A stretch of 64,000 nucleotides of DNA from Sphagnum compactum (taxonomy: Eukaryota; Bryophyta; Sphagnopsida; Sphagnales), in the NCBI GenBank assembly GCA_965153455.1, contig OZ234501.1, positions 12,090,001 through 12,154,000 on the forward strand, read 5' to 3'. The translations under genes were made by a program, and so were the position numbers. This document shows, piece after piece, positions 53,574 to 64,000 of the stretch. Each line of letters starts with the position of its first letter. The stretch's first letter is position 1. The notes below the pieces were generated by a model that saw only the letters and a list, made by a program, of their open reading frames with translations, made no database searches and had not been told where the DNA came from.

Positions 53574-53725
53574 GGTGGAGCCCAAGGTTTAGGGTGGAAG
53601 GCATATCTTTCTCGGCTCTGAAAACCAAGGGTGGAGCCCAAGGTCTAAGGTGGAAGACAAGTCTTCCTCGGCCATGAGAACCAATGGTGGAGCCCAAGGT
53701 CTAGGGCAGAAGGCAAGGCATTGAC
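53574..53725 (+). repeat. 56-bp tandem repeat, about 2.7 copies
   Basis: Copies start GGTGGAGCCCAAGGT at 53574, 53630 and 53686, an exact 56-bp period. Each has TCTAAGG/TTTAGGG-type and GGAAGRCA words followed by TCTCGGC/CCTCGGC and ACCAA. Confidence 0.85.
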
Positions 53726-54814
53726 AATAGTGCCTTCCCCTTCATAACATCCGAAGACATCGATGGCTAACATTGCCTGATGCAAATCTGCATGCTCTCT
53801 TCCGTGAAATCTCTCACTTCAAGCGGGAGTGAGAAATTCTATCCAGTAAGGCACCCTCCAAATGCACTGTGGCATTTCTCTGAGGTTGTTACATCAGGTA
53901 AATGCTTGGTAGCAAGGCATTACAACCCCTAGAGTTCAGGCTCCACCCTTCATGTAAAGGTCTAATGCTCTACTCCCAGGGCTACATAGGGTCCAAGGCT
54001 TCAGCCTGGAAATCACTGAAGCAGTCAATTGCGTGAGGAAGCATAATAGTTACAGTTGAACGCATTAAAGCTTGCATGGTTCTTTTTTATGCCTATATTT
54101 AGCCAGTTGGCTAATGTTTTTCAAAATGGCTAAAAACGTGTGTTTTCTAGTTGCCAATAGCATAAGCACCTTGAATAAGATAAACATAAGCACCTTGCAC
54201 AATTTTTTGTAAAACAAAACAAATAATCACTTCTTGTAATGTAAAGTCTAGGTAGGTCTTTAAGTAAGATCCACACAAACAATGGAGGGGAAGGACTGAT
54301 AAAGAAGGGAGGTGAAGATTTTTTTTAATTTGGAAGCTAAAGACTACAGAGTGTGTGCCTATACAATGGCATGGAGTTGACACCATCAACGAATGGATCG
54401 TCATGCTAGATGAGTACAAGCCATAGTGGACCAAAAAGTGGCATGTGAAAGCATCCCCCAAAGTTGATTTCCTTTGCATTTGTTTTGAATCTTTGATGGA
54501 TCAAATAACAAAATTTAACAACAATTCATCAATTTCAAACAATGTTTTTTTCATTTATCTTTAACCCTACCTAGAAATAATCATTTTGTACATGTGTGCA
54601 CAAATTCAACATAAAATGAATATTTTTCTATATCAATATAGACTTTTTAAAAAACCCAAGTTGACACTAGAAATTATTATTTAATTATATGAAGATGACC
54701 TTTCATCCTTTTATACCTTTCACAAGCAAAATTCTTAAGGAGAGAAATTGAATATTTAAAACATTAGGTTTCTTAAGGTGCTCTTTCGTATATATTTGTA
54801 TTGTAGAATAGGAT

Positions 54815-55055
54815 CAGTTTCCACATTGACAAAATGAATAATTTTTTTTTTCAAAAAATGAATTTGTTTTTAAATTTTGAAATTATATATTTCTCCATCA
54901 TCTACTATGATATTGTGATATGAGTAGTGAAATTATTCAGAATGTAGCCCATGAGAATTATGATAATTTTCAACATGTCAACTTCATATTTTCACAAAAA
55001 AATTCATTTCACTATTTTGAGGATTATTTAATGATGAAACTGATCTTAGGATAAG
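54815..55055 (+). repeat. Second dispersed AT-rich repeat, copy 2
   Basis: Similar to 19995-20260 over about 240 bp, in the same order: TTTCCACA, TGAATAATTTTTT, TTTTGAAATTAT, TGATAT, ATATGAG, AGTGAAATTATTCAGA, ATTATGATAATTTTC and CTTCATATTTTCA. No coding capacity. Confidence 0.6.
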
Positions 55056-56653
55056 GTATGAGAAAATGGTGGGCCACTTACAAGATGACCCAAAACCAAC
55101 AATTAGTAGTGCCAAGTTTTTCAATTTCATCCAATTGTAAGAAAGAAGGAATGCAAATGTGTTATGATTGTGCACCCAAAACCATATCACCTCCTAGCTT
55201 TTGAGTTCATGGATTTTCCAGTCTAAGAAAAAAGTTTAAAAAATACCAGATACGAGCATTCAAACTTTGGAACTTTGGGGGACCCATGTGCATATTGTGT
55301 GAGGGCAACGTATGTCCATGCATGAGTCATGCACATATATTGTGGCATGTGTACCGACTGTTTATGCCAACTTGGTTCTACAGGATTTATTTTTTGGACT
55401 TATTTGCACATTTATTTGGCCCAGTTATAAGAGGGGAAGGGCAATCATCCATCTCAATATGATTCTTGAGCAAAAGGTGCTTAACTTGAGTTCATTTATG
55501 ATCCAATGTGTGAACCTTGTAGCTAGATCACACTTTCAATCTTATTTTATATAATAATCTAAATCTATTTTATTTGATATCATTGAATTATATTCCCTAG
55601 AGGTTGCCACGAAGTCAATTGTTCTCAACTTTTCTTGCATGCAAGTGGCAAAAATTAGGAATCGAATGGATGATTAAAAATTGGAATATGTGACATTTCT
55701 AAAGTATTATATACTATTAAAAGAATTTGGGTGCACTTTGATGGAGGCAAAAGAAAAATCTATTAAGGTTTGGTCTTATTTGCCCTACATTATCTTTATT
55801 TAGATTGTCAAAGATATTTTGGGACTAGGTAGTAGTTGCAACTTGCAAGTAGGCAATCCATTACATATGAAACGATAGCAAGGAAAGACAAAAATGGATG
55901 ACTTTTTACAGCTTGAATTTCTCTCTACTTAAAAAGTTTTGGCGAGGAACCACATGAAAAGGGCCTATTTGCAATTTATTGACACTCTGCCCTTTTTTTA
56001 TGTTGCAAAAGGTGTGGTTCAATTTGTCAATCCTCTTTTGCTTAGACTAGAAGTTTGTGTTACCAATCAAAAAATATTAAAACATATCTGTCTTCTTTGA
56101 GCTGACTAGTGGTTATTATATACTCTTCACTTTCCAAGGGGGATTGATTTTGTGCTCAGCTAGTGTGTAGACAAATATTGCTTGCATCCATTGCTTTTTC
56201 TCAGATCAAGACTTTGTGTTTCAGATCTGATCAGATTTGTCGTTTCAGATTTCCGCTTTGTTGTTGCTTCTTTCGGAACAAAAGGAAAAAGACGAAGACA
56301 GTTGCAAAAGATCCTCTTCATTCAGAGCTGCAAACCCTAGTTACTCTTCCACTAAGGTCGCAGATGTTGTGTCCGTTTGTAGATATCTTTCCACCTTCAA
56401 AATTTCCATTGGAGAATTTCTCAAGTTCTCATGTGTACATGTGTGTAAAGCAGAGCTTCTCAGCTGGGTCAGTCTTTTGACACTTCATAGTAGGTTTGCT
56501 TTTGTGCTCTAAGTCTGCGTATAAATTACAGAGCTTGTGTTTTCTGTGGGAAGATTTTTGTTTTTTTATTTTTGGTTTTGCTGAGCAAGAGCGCGGTATA
56601 AGAGCAGTGATCTCTAGTAGCGATCAGACGCTTGTTGTATTGATCTAGCAGTC
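55056..56653. other. Spacer, promoter and leader of the kinase gene
   Basis: No gene recognised in 55056-56150. From about 56150 the base composition rises. Two open frames (56163-56480 and 56237-56512) look like leader sequence, since they carry no motif and overlap in different frames. The first strong coding signal is the ATG at 56654. Confidence 0.45.
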
Positions 56654-58000
56654 ATGGAGGAAAGCCCTGTGAAGCTGAAAGACCTTGATCGTCCCGTAGC
56701 TGGTAAAAGCTTAGAGTCAGTGAAGATTGGACCTATGATCAACTACATCGCAGCTCCACCTCAACTTTGCATTCGATCAGGGGAAGAAGAAACAGCGGCT
56801 GCAGTCACATTCTATGGATCAGCCCCACCTGAGTTGTGGACTGAAGTTCTGCCGACGGATGTGCAAGACATCAGTCATGAGAAAAATTCAATTCAGGGCA
56901 CAGACAGTTCTGATCTTGATCAGTTGCTGCATATACATCCATCAGAGCTTCAAATAGGCCAGAAGATTGCCGAAGGGGGTCAGGCAGAGGTTTATTTGGC
57001 GGTGTGGAAGCCTAGCTCACGTCCAGTGGTCTTGAAGCGATTCAAACGACACGCAGGAGTGGACTTGTGGCAATTGCAGAGGCGGCTGAAGAAAGTGAAA
57101 GAGTACGAATTAAGGACGGCGCATCCTAGTTTGAGGATTTGCAAAATCTTGGGTGTGTCGATTGATGAGGTTGATGAGTCCGGGATCTTGTCGATCGTGA
57201 TGGAACGCATGGCCGGCGATCTGCGAAATGTGATTGATGCTCGTACTAAGCCAGCAGGAGATGTAAAGATGCAGTTTATGCCGTTCTTCTACCCTACAGC
57301 CATTAGACTGATGTTGAGCATTGCAAGTGGAGTGGAGGATTTGCACAGATGTGGATTGATGCATAGAGATCTCAAGGCATCCAATGTCCTTGTTGAGCTA
57401 GACGGTGCAGGCGAGAAGAGGACTATTGAAGGCATAGAGGAGTCAATATGGCCTTCCAGCTTTGACGACAAAAGCCAGGAATTGGCGTTCGAGGTCGACT
57501 TTCTCAAACTTGAAACAAAGATCGGCGACTACGAAAGCTCCGAGAGCGTAGTGGGAACAGGCTTCTGGAGAGCACCAGAAATCCTGGAAGCGTTGAAAAA
57601 CAATTTGAAACCCCGATTTTCACCCAAAGCAGATGTCTATAGCTTTGGGATGGTGTGTTATGAGATCCTCACTGGACATCATCCTTTCCAAGGTCATCCC
57701 AGATCCAACTATGATCTTGTACTCTCAGGACAACGACCAGAACTTCCCCCGTTCGTGAACGAAGGCATGAGCAGTCTATTGCACATGTGTTGGCTCCCAG
57801 ATCCATTACAACGCCCTGAATGGGACCAAATCAAATCGCGTCTGCACAAGTTAGAACGTCACAACTCATCTAGTGACGATTTCAGGCTACCAAACCTGAC
57901 AATACTTGCAGATTGTCGCAGGCGTCTGTTTTCAAGAGAGCTTACTCCTCTGGAAAGCCAGAAGTTTTGCGAACTGTTTCAAGAGGAGCTGTGTGAATGA
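56654..58000 (+). CDS. Intronless Raf/MLK-like protein kinase with DYE in place of DFG
   Basis: 448 residues, no intron. An N-terminal region of about 95 residues shows no recognised domain. The kinase domain has the Gly-rich loop IAEGGQAEVYLAVW (about 104-117), the lysine in VVLKRFK (K128), the catalytic loop HRDLKASNVLVEL (H237, D239) and the APE segment GTGFWRAPEIL (near 301-311). DVYSFGMVCYEILTGHHPF is helix F. A 35-40 residue acidic insert separates the catalytic loop from the metal-binding motif. That motif reads KIGDYE (D292), so the metal-binding Asp is kept but Phe-Gly is replaced by Tyr-Glu. The closest look is to plant Raf-like/MLK-type kinases. Substrates are unknown. The ATG context (GCAGTCATGG) and position after an unstructured leader support this start. 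Confidence 0.85.
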   Translation: MEESPVKLKDLDRPVAGKSLESVKIGPMINYIAAPPQLCIRSGEEETAAAVTFYGSAPPELWTEVLPTDVQDISHEKNSIQGTDSSDLDQLLHIHPSELQIGQKIAEGGQAEVYLAVWKPSSRPVVLKRFKRHAGVDLWQLQRRLKKVKEYELRTAHPSLRICKILGVSIDEVDESGILSIVMERMAGDLRNVIDARTKPAGDVKMQFMPFFYPTAIRLMLSIASGVEDLHRCGLMHRDLKASNVLVELDGAGEKRTIEGIEESIWPSSFDDKSQELAFEVDFLKLETKIGDYESSESVVGTGFWRAPEILEALKNNLKPRFSPKADVYSFGMVCYEILTGHHPFQGHPRSNYDLVLSGQRPELPPFVNEGMSSLLHMCWLPDPLQRPEWDQIKSRLHKLERHNSSSDDFRLPNLTILADCRRRLFSRELTPLESQKFCELFQEELCE

Positions 58001-61000
58001 ATGAATGAGGCAGGGGATGAGTTGCGGGTTGTGGGTTTGTGCAAAGCGTACGAGGTATTGAAAAAGTTCCACCCAAATTGGTCTACCCTAAGTATCTTTG
58101 TGTCCTCAGAGTTGTAGTGCAAAATACAATCAGCTCAAAAAAGAATGATGCAAATTGTGATCAGGAAAATGTCATTTGGAAAATCTGATGAAGCTTTTTC
58201 TTTTGATGCCAGGTTTTTTCAAGTGCCAATCTATCAGTCACATTGTTGTAGTTTATTTGTCTTCTATGCACTTAATCTGAAAATTTTCAATATTTTTTTT
58301 CTCAGTTCTGGATTGAAAACCTTCAAAATCAATTCATTTTAAAATTTGAATTTTGAGTTTCACTCTTTGGCAAATTTTCACCATTTACAAAAAAATGATA
58401 TATATGATAATATGGATTATGCTCTATATATATATATATACAGTCTGAATTTGGTTTTTCCAATTTGAACACAAGCAATATAAAGTAATCTGTTGATGGA
58501 GGGTCCATAAGTGTTCAAGCTTGTGACTAGATCTATATTGTTGGATTGTTCAATGAACTATATCTCACATCCAATTCAGGATCAGCACTATCTACCATAT
58601 CTTTTGCAAGTTGCTGAACTACACATGTTGTAAAACTCTAGCTCCTACATACGATTGATCATGAGAAGTAAGTTGGCCCAAATAACTGTCACTATTATAA
58701 GTAACTTTTTCATATTGAATGCACTGGAAAATTTGGACGAGATAATTGTCTTGCTTCTCCATCACATTAGTAAGCCACGAATAGTAACCTGCTCCTCTTT
58801 TGCCGTTTGATTTTGTCAACAAAAGTAATGCCACCAATGCAAAGATCCCGTACGTGCTTCATCAGCCATATTTTTCTGTATTTTACCGGTCATAATATTT
58901 GTACTCCATGTTTTGAAAATATCTATTTCTATATGACATGAAGAAGTTGCATTGCTAAAGATGCATCCAAGTAAACCATAACTACCCATCATGCACTCAT
59001 CAAATTGCAGTGATAATTCATCATAGTACATGGGCATCTTTTCATATGCATATGTGTGTTTGTACAATTTTCCAATTTTTCATTAATAGTTTTTCAACCT
59101 TATTCTGCAGCTGTACAATGCATAAAATGGGAGGTGCTGGGCAGTCCTATAACTCATGATGTTGCGTGGGTGATCAAACGGCAACAACTAGCTGGCACTG
59201 CATGATATGGAAGGGCCGGCCGTATGCAAGGGGCTGTCTCTGTTAGGCATTTTAGGTACTTTAGAGTTTAGATCAACACGAGCCGTTCTCCTTGGAGCGG
59301 TTGCATGCTGCTAGTTAGCGAGTGTTATACGAATGGTTTGAATTCACTGCAACTACCATAGATGGTGGGGTAGGCAATGTGACGTTTTGAACACTCTTGA
59401 TAACTCATCACATGGGCTCTCATCATCATGCAGCTTTATAGATCACTGTTTAGATATGAAAGGTCATACATCACCACTGTTGCACAACAAGCTGGACCGG
59501 CTTGTTGTGTAGTTTAACATGCACGCATGAATTGGAGTCTTTGAAAACTATTTTGGAAAAGAAGATGACGAGTAATAATTTTCCTTTTTGCTGCTTCTAA
59601 AGATGAATAGTTCATTTGAATGTACCATACCAATTGATGCTGATTCTACAGTTGAATAGGTACTAATAGCTAATTCCAGATCTCAAGATAGCAGGTCTCT
59701 TTAATTTAATAAACTGCTAGAGCCATCATTAATCAACTATTCGTAGAAAAATCCAGAATTTCCTTTTACGACAATTCTGAAATGTTGAAAAATGTTTTTA
59801 TAATAATTTTTTTTTTGAAGCCTAAGTGGCTGTCATCCATAGGAAGATGTAGAAAAAATGGCCATCATCCCTCAGCCAGGGAGATCATCTAGCCAAATCT
59901 CGCTATAAACCAACTACTCAAAGTACAAATCTTTAATCAACCTTTTATATTTATGGAGCTACACATTGCAAACCAAACATAAAAATCTGCAATTTTTAAT
60001 TTTTTCTTGATTTCTCACTTTTGGCAATTGAAACCCTCTAAAATCACTTCATTTCTAAATTCTGAATTTTGCTTCTGGGCAATCTTTTTGTGCCCAGTGA
60101 AAAAAAAGTCTAATGCTGAGATACACATACATGTTATAGCTGGAGAGTTGATAGGGTTCTCAAACAAACATAGCTTCATGTTTGCATAGGGGACCCTGGA
60201 AAATCAAGAAATTTTTGGGTGGTCCCAGGAAACATTAGGAAAAATAATTCCTGTAATTAAGCAAGGGATGACAACAAGGAGAAAATATAAATGATTTCTC
60301 TGGTTCCCAATGAAGAAAAACACAAAAACATTCAACCCATGATCCTTTATTTAATATTTAAAGTTTCCTTCTATTTTAAGTAGATAAGTTTTGTTTTCCA
60401 ATAGAGTTTTTCAAAACATTACCATGAAAGGAAGGCCCATTTACCCAAAATTCTTGTGAAACTAGTTAGCAATCCCTAGCTTAGCATGAGATGCCAATCA
60501 GTCTCTTAAGACCATTATGCGACCCAGCACCCACCAGTGCAACATCCAATGAAAAGCTGCTAAACTCAGTTGTGGATGAATCCCAATAACTTATCCTCTA
60601 CACCATCCCACTTAATACCTCTGAGATGTAACTACCTATGTAAGGGGGCAGGTAAGGATCATTGAAGTAGGTAGGCAAGGAGCTGGGTGCCTACTAGATA
60701 GGTAGATACATGTGGATGGTTAGTATGTACGTAACCACTATGGTTAGCTATGGGACAGGAAGAGAATGAGAAAGTGTTTCCTGTCTGTTCATACCACCCA
60801 TCCTGCATGATTCATTGGTGGGGTGTTGGTTTCTGGCCTTCTTAAGGGCCCCAAACAGCTACTACAGGGATCTCATAATTTGAATAGAATGGTTAGACCT
60901 ACATGGATGTAGGTTTTAGTACTGTCTTGGATGTACCTAATGTGATGACTTTCAGGTTTTAACATTTTGCAAAGGGCTAGTACTTAGTGTGTTGAGTAAA

Positions 61001-61219
61001 GGCCCATTTGATGGATTTAAATTTAATTAGTTTCAACAAACTTGCCTATTCTCCCAATGGTAAATCAAATGGTACTGATAATGATAGAATTGTGTAGAGA
61101 AGCCACATTACACTAGGAAAGAAAGTGTTGATGGCAGCAGTTTCACACCTACTAAAATAGTTACGTCCCTGTTTTACAAAAAACCATCAAGACAGAGGGA
61201 ATATGACGAAATTCTTAAT
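58001..61219. other. Spacer between kinase and F-box relic
   Basis: No gene recognised. It holds a (TA)n run at 58424-58440 and a MITE-like left end (TTTGGCAAATTTTCACC) at 58365-58381. A possible inverted MITE 3' fragment lies around 59800-59900 (T-run, then CTGTCATCCATAGGAAG). The minus open frames 58619-58837 and 58816-59067 show no motif. Confidence 0.45.
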
Positions 61220-61682
61220 AGCTGAAATTTTAGAGTTCAAAGTATAAATATTTTCAGGAAATAGTAAATTACTCTATTTAGTCTATAATTTATATTTTAA
61301 AAAAACTAATGAGGTCACGAGAATAGGAGGAGCTCATGAATTTATCCTTATGAAGGTGTAATAGATTGATAATGTGTATTATTAGAAACTCATGATCACA
61401 TGAGGTGATCTCCGCACTACAAATTTGAGTTAAATTGCAGGGTTGGTGGGAAATTTATGACATATATTGTAAATAGCTGAAATTTTAGAGTCCAAAGTAT
61501 AAATATTATATTTTTAGGCAATAATAAATTAGTCTATAATTTGTATTTTTTTAAAAAACTAATGAGGTCACAAGAATAGGAGGAGCTCATGAATGAACTA
61601 TCCTTATGAAGGCGTAATAAATTGATATTGGGTATTATTAAAAACTCATGATCATATGAGGTGATCTCCACACTACAAACCT
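61220..61682 (+). repeat. 255-bp tandem duplication
   Basis: AGCTGAAATTTTAGAG recurs at 61220 and 61475 (period 255). Both copies continue through AAAGTATAAATATT, AATGAGGTCAC, AATAGGAGGAGCTCATGAAT, CTCATGATCA and GAGGTGATCTCC. The copies differ by small indels. Confidence 0.85.
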
Positions 61683-62817
61683 AATTACCTATTTAATTAT
61701 TTAAATTTTTAATTACCTCCATTAGTACCTCCCAGCAGCGGCGTGGCTGCCGTAATCACATGGGTAATTCCACTGTACAGGTGTCTTCACGGCAAGTGAT
61801 ATCTGTCTAGTTCCGTTCCGTTCCGTCTAGTCCCCTCTGCGCCAAAAGCGGTGCACGGATTGGCTTGCTCACATAATTGCGACGTTTCTTTTTCTCTTGT
61901 CTTCCTCTAGTCCCCTTCACTAGAGCTTCACGCTTTCTTGCTTGCTTGCTTTCTTGCTTCTTCTTGATGCTTGTCTCTGTCCGCGATAGGCGACGTTGCC
62001 GTAATGCATTAGCTGAATGAAAGTGAAAGAACTCTCTAAGTTTTATCACAAGCTGGACTGCGCCCAAGCCCCCAAGACTATTGCTGCTAGAGAGCGATAT
62101 ACTGCACGCCTCTCATGAGTGTTTCCTGAATACTTACATAACCAGTACAATTCATGAACTAGTTTGTCGAGGTTGTCATGCGTTGTTGTTATTGTTGTTG
62201 TTAGCTGCGTTTGTTGTTTTTATTTCTCTATCGGTTTCAATTCTTGCAGAGAGAGCAGCAGAACTAAGAACAGGCGATAAAAGGGGCGATCAGTGCTCTC
62301 TTGTATTCAGTCGCAAGTAGATTGATCTTGCAGTTTCCGCAATTCACAAAGACGTGATCGAGGTAAGAATTTCATGAGTACCCGAGTACACAATTGTGTT
62401 CTTTCTGTTGGATCTTCCATATTGTTTCGTTCATTCTACTCTTCATGAGTGTTTTAACATACCGCTTTCAATCTCCTTTAACGTAATAGACTGTTTTCAA
62501 TCTCCTTGAACATACCCGCACGCGCATCCCCAGAAACCATATTAAAACCTCCACAGAGGGAGGAAACTACTGCTTGATGCATGTAATCCTTTGCACATAA
62601 TGTGAAAAATGAAGAAACGAGTTAATTGCAGCTTGTATCTCTGGCCGGCATTGCAGTAATGATATCTTGATGCGCAGTTGCAAATCATGCTAAGGAACTA
62701 ACGAACTACTAGTGTTTGATCAAGCCACAAGTAGAGCAGTTCTGCATGGAAATCAATGAACAAATGTGCTAGCACTTTTACTCATTTCTTATGATCCCTC
62801 ATGGGCTTGCAGAACAG
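61683..62817 (+). promoter_or_regulatory. Upstream region and leader intron of the F-box relic
   Basis: Base composition rises from about 61730. A good donor (CGAG|GTAAGAAT, GT at 62363) and acceptor (GGGCTTGCAG, AG at 62811-62812) bracket a likely 450-bp leader intron that ends five bases before the ATG at 62818. The T/C-rich run at 61890-61970 is typical leader or promoter composition. Confidence 0.45.
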
Positions 62818-64000
62818 ATGGGAGTGAAAAGATTGTACTCTTCCTGCACTGCAGAAGCAGCTTCCAATGGAAATGATGCGGATGAGTACTGCAGCCGCAT
62901 GAGTTCTGGTGAGCATGATCAATCTGTCCCAGAAGAAGCAGCAGCAGCTCGGAAGAAAATTCGGAAACCTAACCCAGAGGTGGAAAAGGAAAAGAAACAG
63001 GCTCATGTGGTCATGGGCGGGTGGGGTCGGGTGGCCTTTTTGCATCTGATTCTCTTTTGCTACTTCTTCACTGTAAAGGAGGTGGACTTGGGTGGATTGA
63101 TCTTAACTCGGATCACCTGCGCTGCCTCTGTAATGGCTATCTGCGCGTACCAGCTAGAATGGACTAGGAAATTCCGACCAGAGCAATTCCAGCAGCTGCG
63201 GTCATGCGCAGAGTTCGTGGCACGGGAGGAGTACTGTCCTCTCTGTACACTTGTCGATGAGGACGCACAATGCTGGACTTTCGGGTTTTGTTTGCGAACC
63301 AGGAAGTGGGTGGCACTGAATCTCATTCCGCAGTTCACAGACCGCGTGACAGCACTGTTGCCAATAGCGTCAACCCCAAGCGGATTGCTGCTGTATACAC
63401 AGTATGGTAACGCCTCTTAGGAGATTCTGCTTGTCAATCCACTCACCAAAGAGGCGAAGATTCTTGGTCTTGGAAATCGCAGCACAGTAGACGAAGATTC
63501 TATCGGCAAGAATCATGATCAGAATGGTGATCCGTATTCTGACGAAGATGAGTCCGACGAAGAAGAAGAAGATTACGGATTCCACGGACAGAAGAGTTAT
63601 GAGATTCCATTGATTCATGTACTGCAAGAACCAGGGACAGAAGTCATGCAGATCATTATGACCGGGAGGGCATTGAGCTCAGCGGAACTGGCATCCCGGG
63701 ACTAGAGAAAGGGGAACAGGTTACGGAAGTTAACGATTCCAGGACTAATACCTGGACGGATTTCTGGCAAACTTTGCGATGGCATGAGTTTGGCCAAGTA
63801 CTCGAGTAATGCGTACTACCAAGGTCTCGTTCTCACCGTGGGTTTGTATGAACCGATGAGCTCAGGAGTAGACACCTGCGAGGATCGTGGTGCTGCAGCA
63901 TATCCCTATTTTCTGTTGGCCTACAACGTGGGTTTGAGGGAGTGGTCTGTGTACATGAGGATTCTCGTTCCGGGGTGTTTCGTGAACCATGAACATCCCC
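62818..64000 (+). pseudogene. F-box/kelch-type protein relic with internal stop and frameshifts (runs off window)
   Basis: From ATG 62818 the frame gives MGVKRLYSSC, an Ala/Lys-rich stretch, and a degenerate F-box second half (AICAYQLEWTRKF, PEQFQQL). It continues into the kelch-like region of plant FBX6/LCR-type proteins (YCPLCTLVD, CWTFGFCLRTRKW, TPSGLLLY). TAG at 63418-63420 interrupts it, and the same frame then resumes with EILLVNPLTKEAKILGLG, as expected for an intact protein. A second TAG (63703-63705) lies where another frame carries VTEVNDSRTNTWTDFW. Homology returns to the first frame with MSLAKYSSNAYYQG and PYFLLAYNVGLREWSVY. One nonsense codon plus two compensating shifts imply a pseudogene, unless the assembly has errors. 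The 3' end is outside the window. A working protein of this kind would be an SCF ubiquitin-ligase adaptor. Confidence 0.7.

Noticed and set aside
59800-59900. Inverted 3' fragment of the hAT-type MITE
   Set aside because: Only a T-run and the CATCCATAGGAAG-like block align; too weak to list as a separate element.

Overview
The window is nuclear DNA of a land plant. The genes are intron-rich with GT-AG introns, and the long spacers between them are very AT-rich. It encodes a plastid-targeted EF-Ts polyprotein (two S1 plus two EF-Ts units), a plant-type PHD/acyltransferase regulator, a plant-type Raf/MLK-like kinase and an F-box/kelch relic. It also holds two centriole/basal-body genes (CEP120-like and CCDC13-like), which only plants with swimming sperm are expected to keep. 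Together these point to a seed-free plant, most likely a bryophyte (a moss is my best guess). The species is not resolved.

Layout: 1-3473 (+) is the 3' part of a LysM/transmembrane protein gene. 5631-9503 (+) is a CEP120/UNI2-like gene lacking its usual N-terminal C2 domains, and 14777-18580 (+) is a short CCDC13-like gene. 18.6-21.2 kb is repeat-rich spacer. 22312-32230 (+) is a 20-exon gene for a 1,550-residue TDBD-PHD-GNAT (IDM1-like) protein. 34580-36475 (-) is ribosomal protein eL43. 40327-44917 (+) is the chloroplast EF-Ts polyprotein. 45-56 kb is gene-poor and holds a decayed hAT-like transposase relic and several MITEs. 56654-58000 (+) is an intronless kinase with an altered DFG motif. 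62818-64000 (+) is an F-box/kelch-like gene with an internal stop and shifted frames.

Exon models were built by hand from splice sites, phase and family resemblance. For CEP120, CCDC13, the PHD protein, eL43 and EF-Ts the exon lengths sum exactly to an open frame, a strong internal check. None was confirmed by transcript data.

The most striking non-genic signal is a dispersed 260-300 bp repeat with at least five near-complete copies and further fragments. It has TAGTG/CAGTG-type inverted ends, and 8-bp flanking duplications are clear in at least two copies, which marks it as a hAT-class MITE. A decayed hAT-like transposase lies between copies at 49.3-50.9 kb. I see no CRISPR array, rRNA or convincing tRNA gene.
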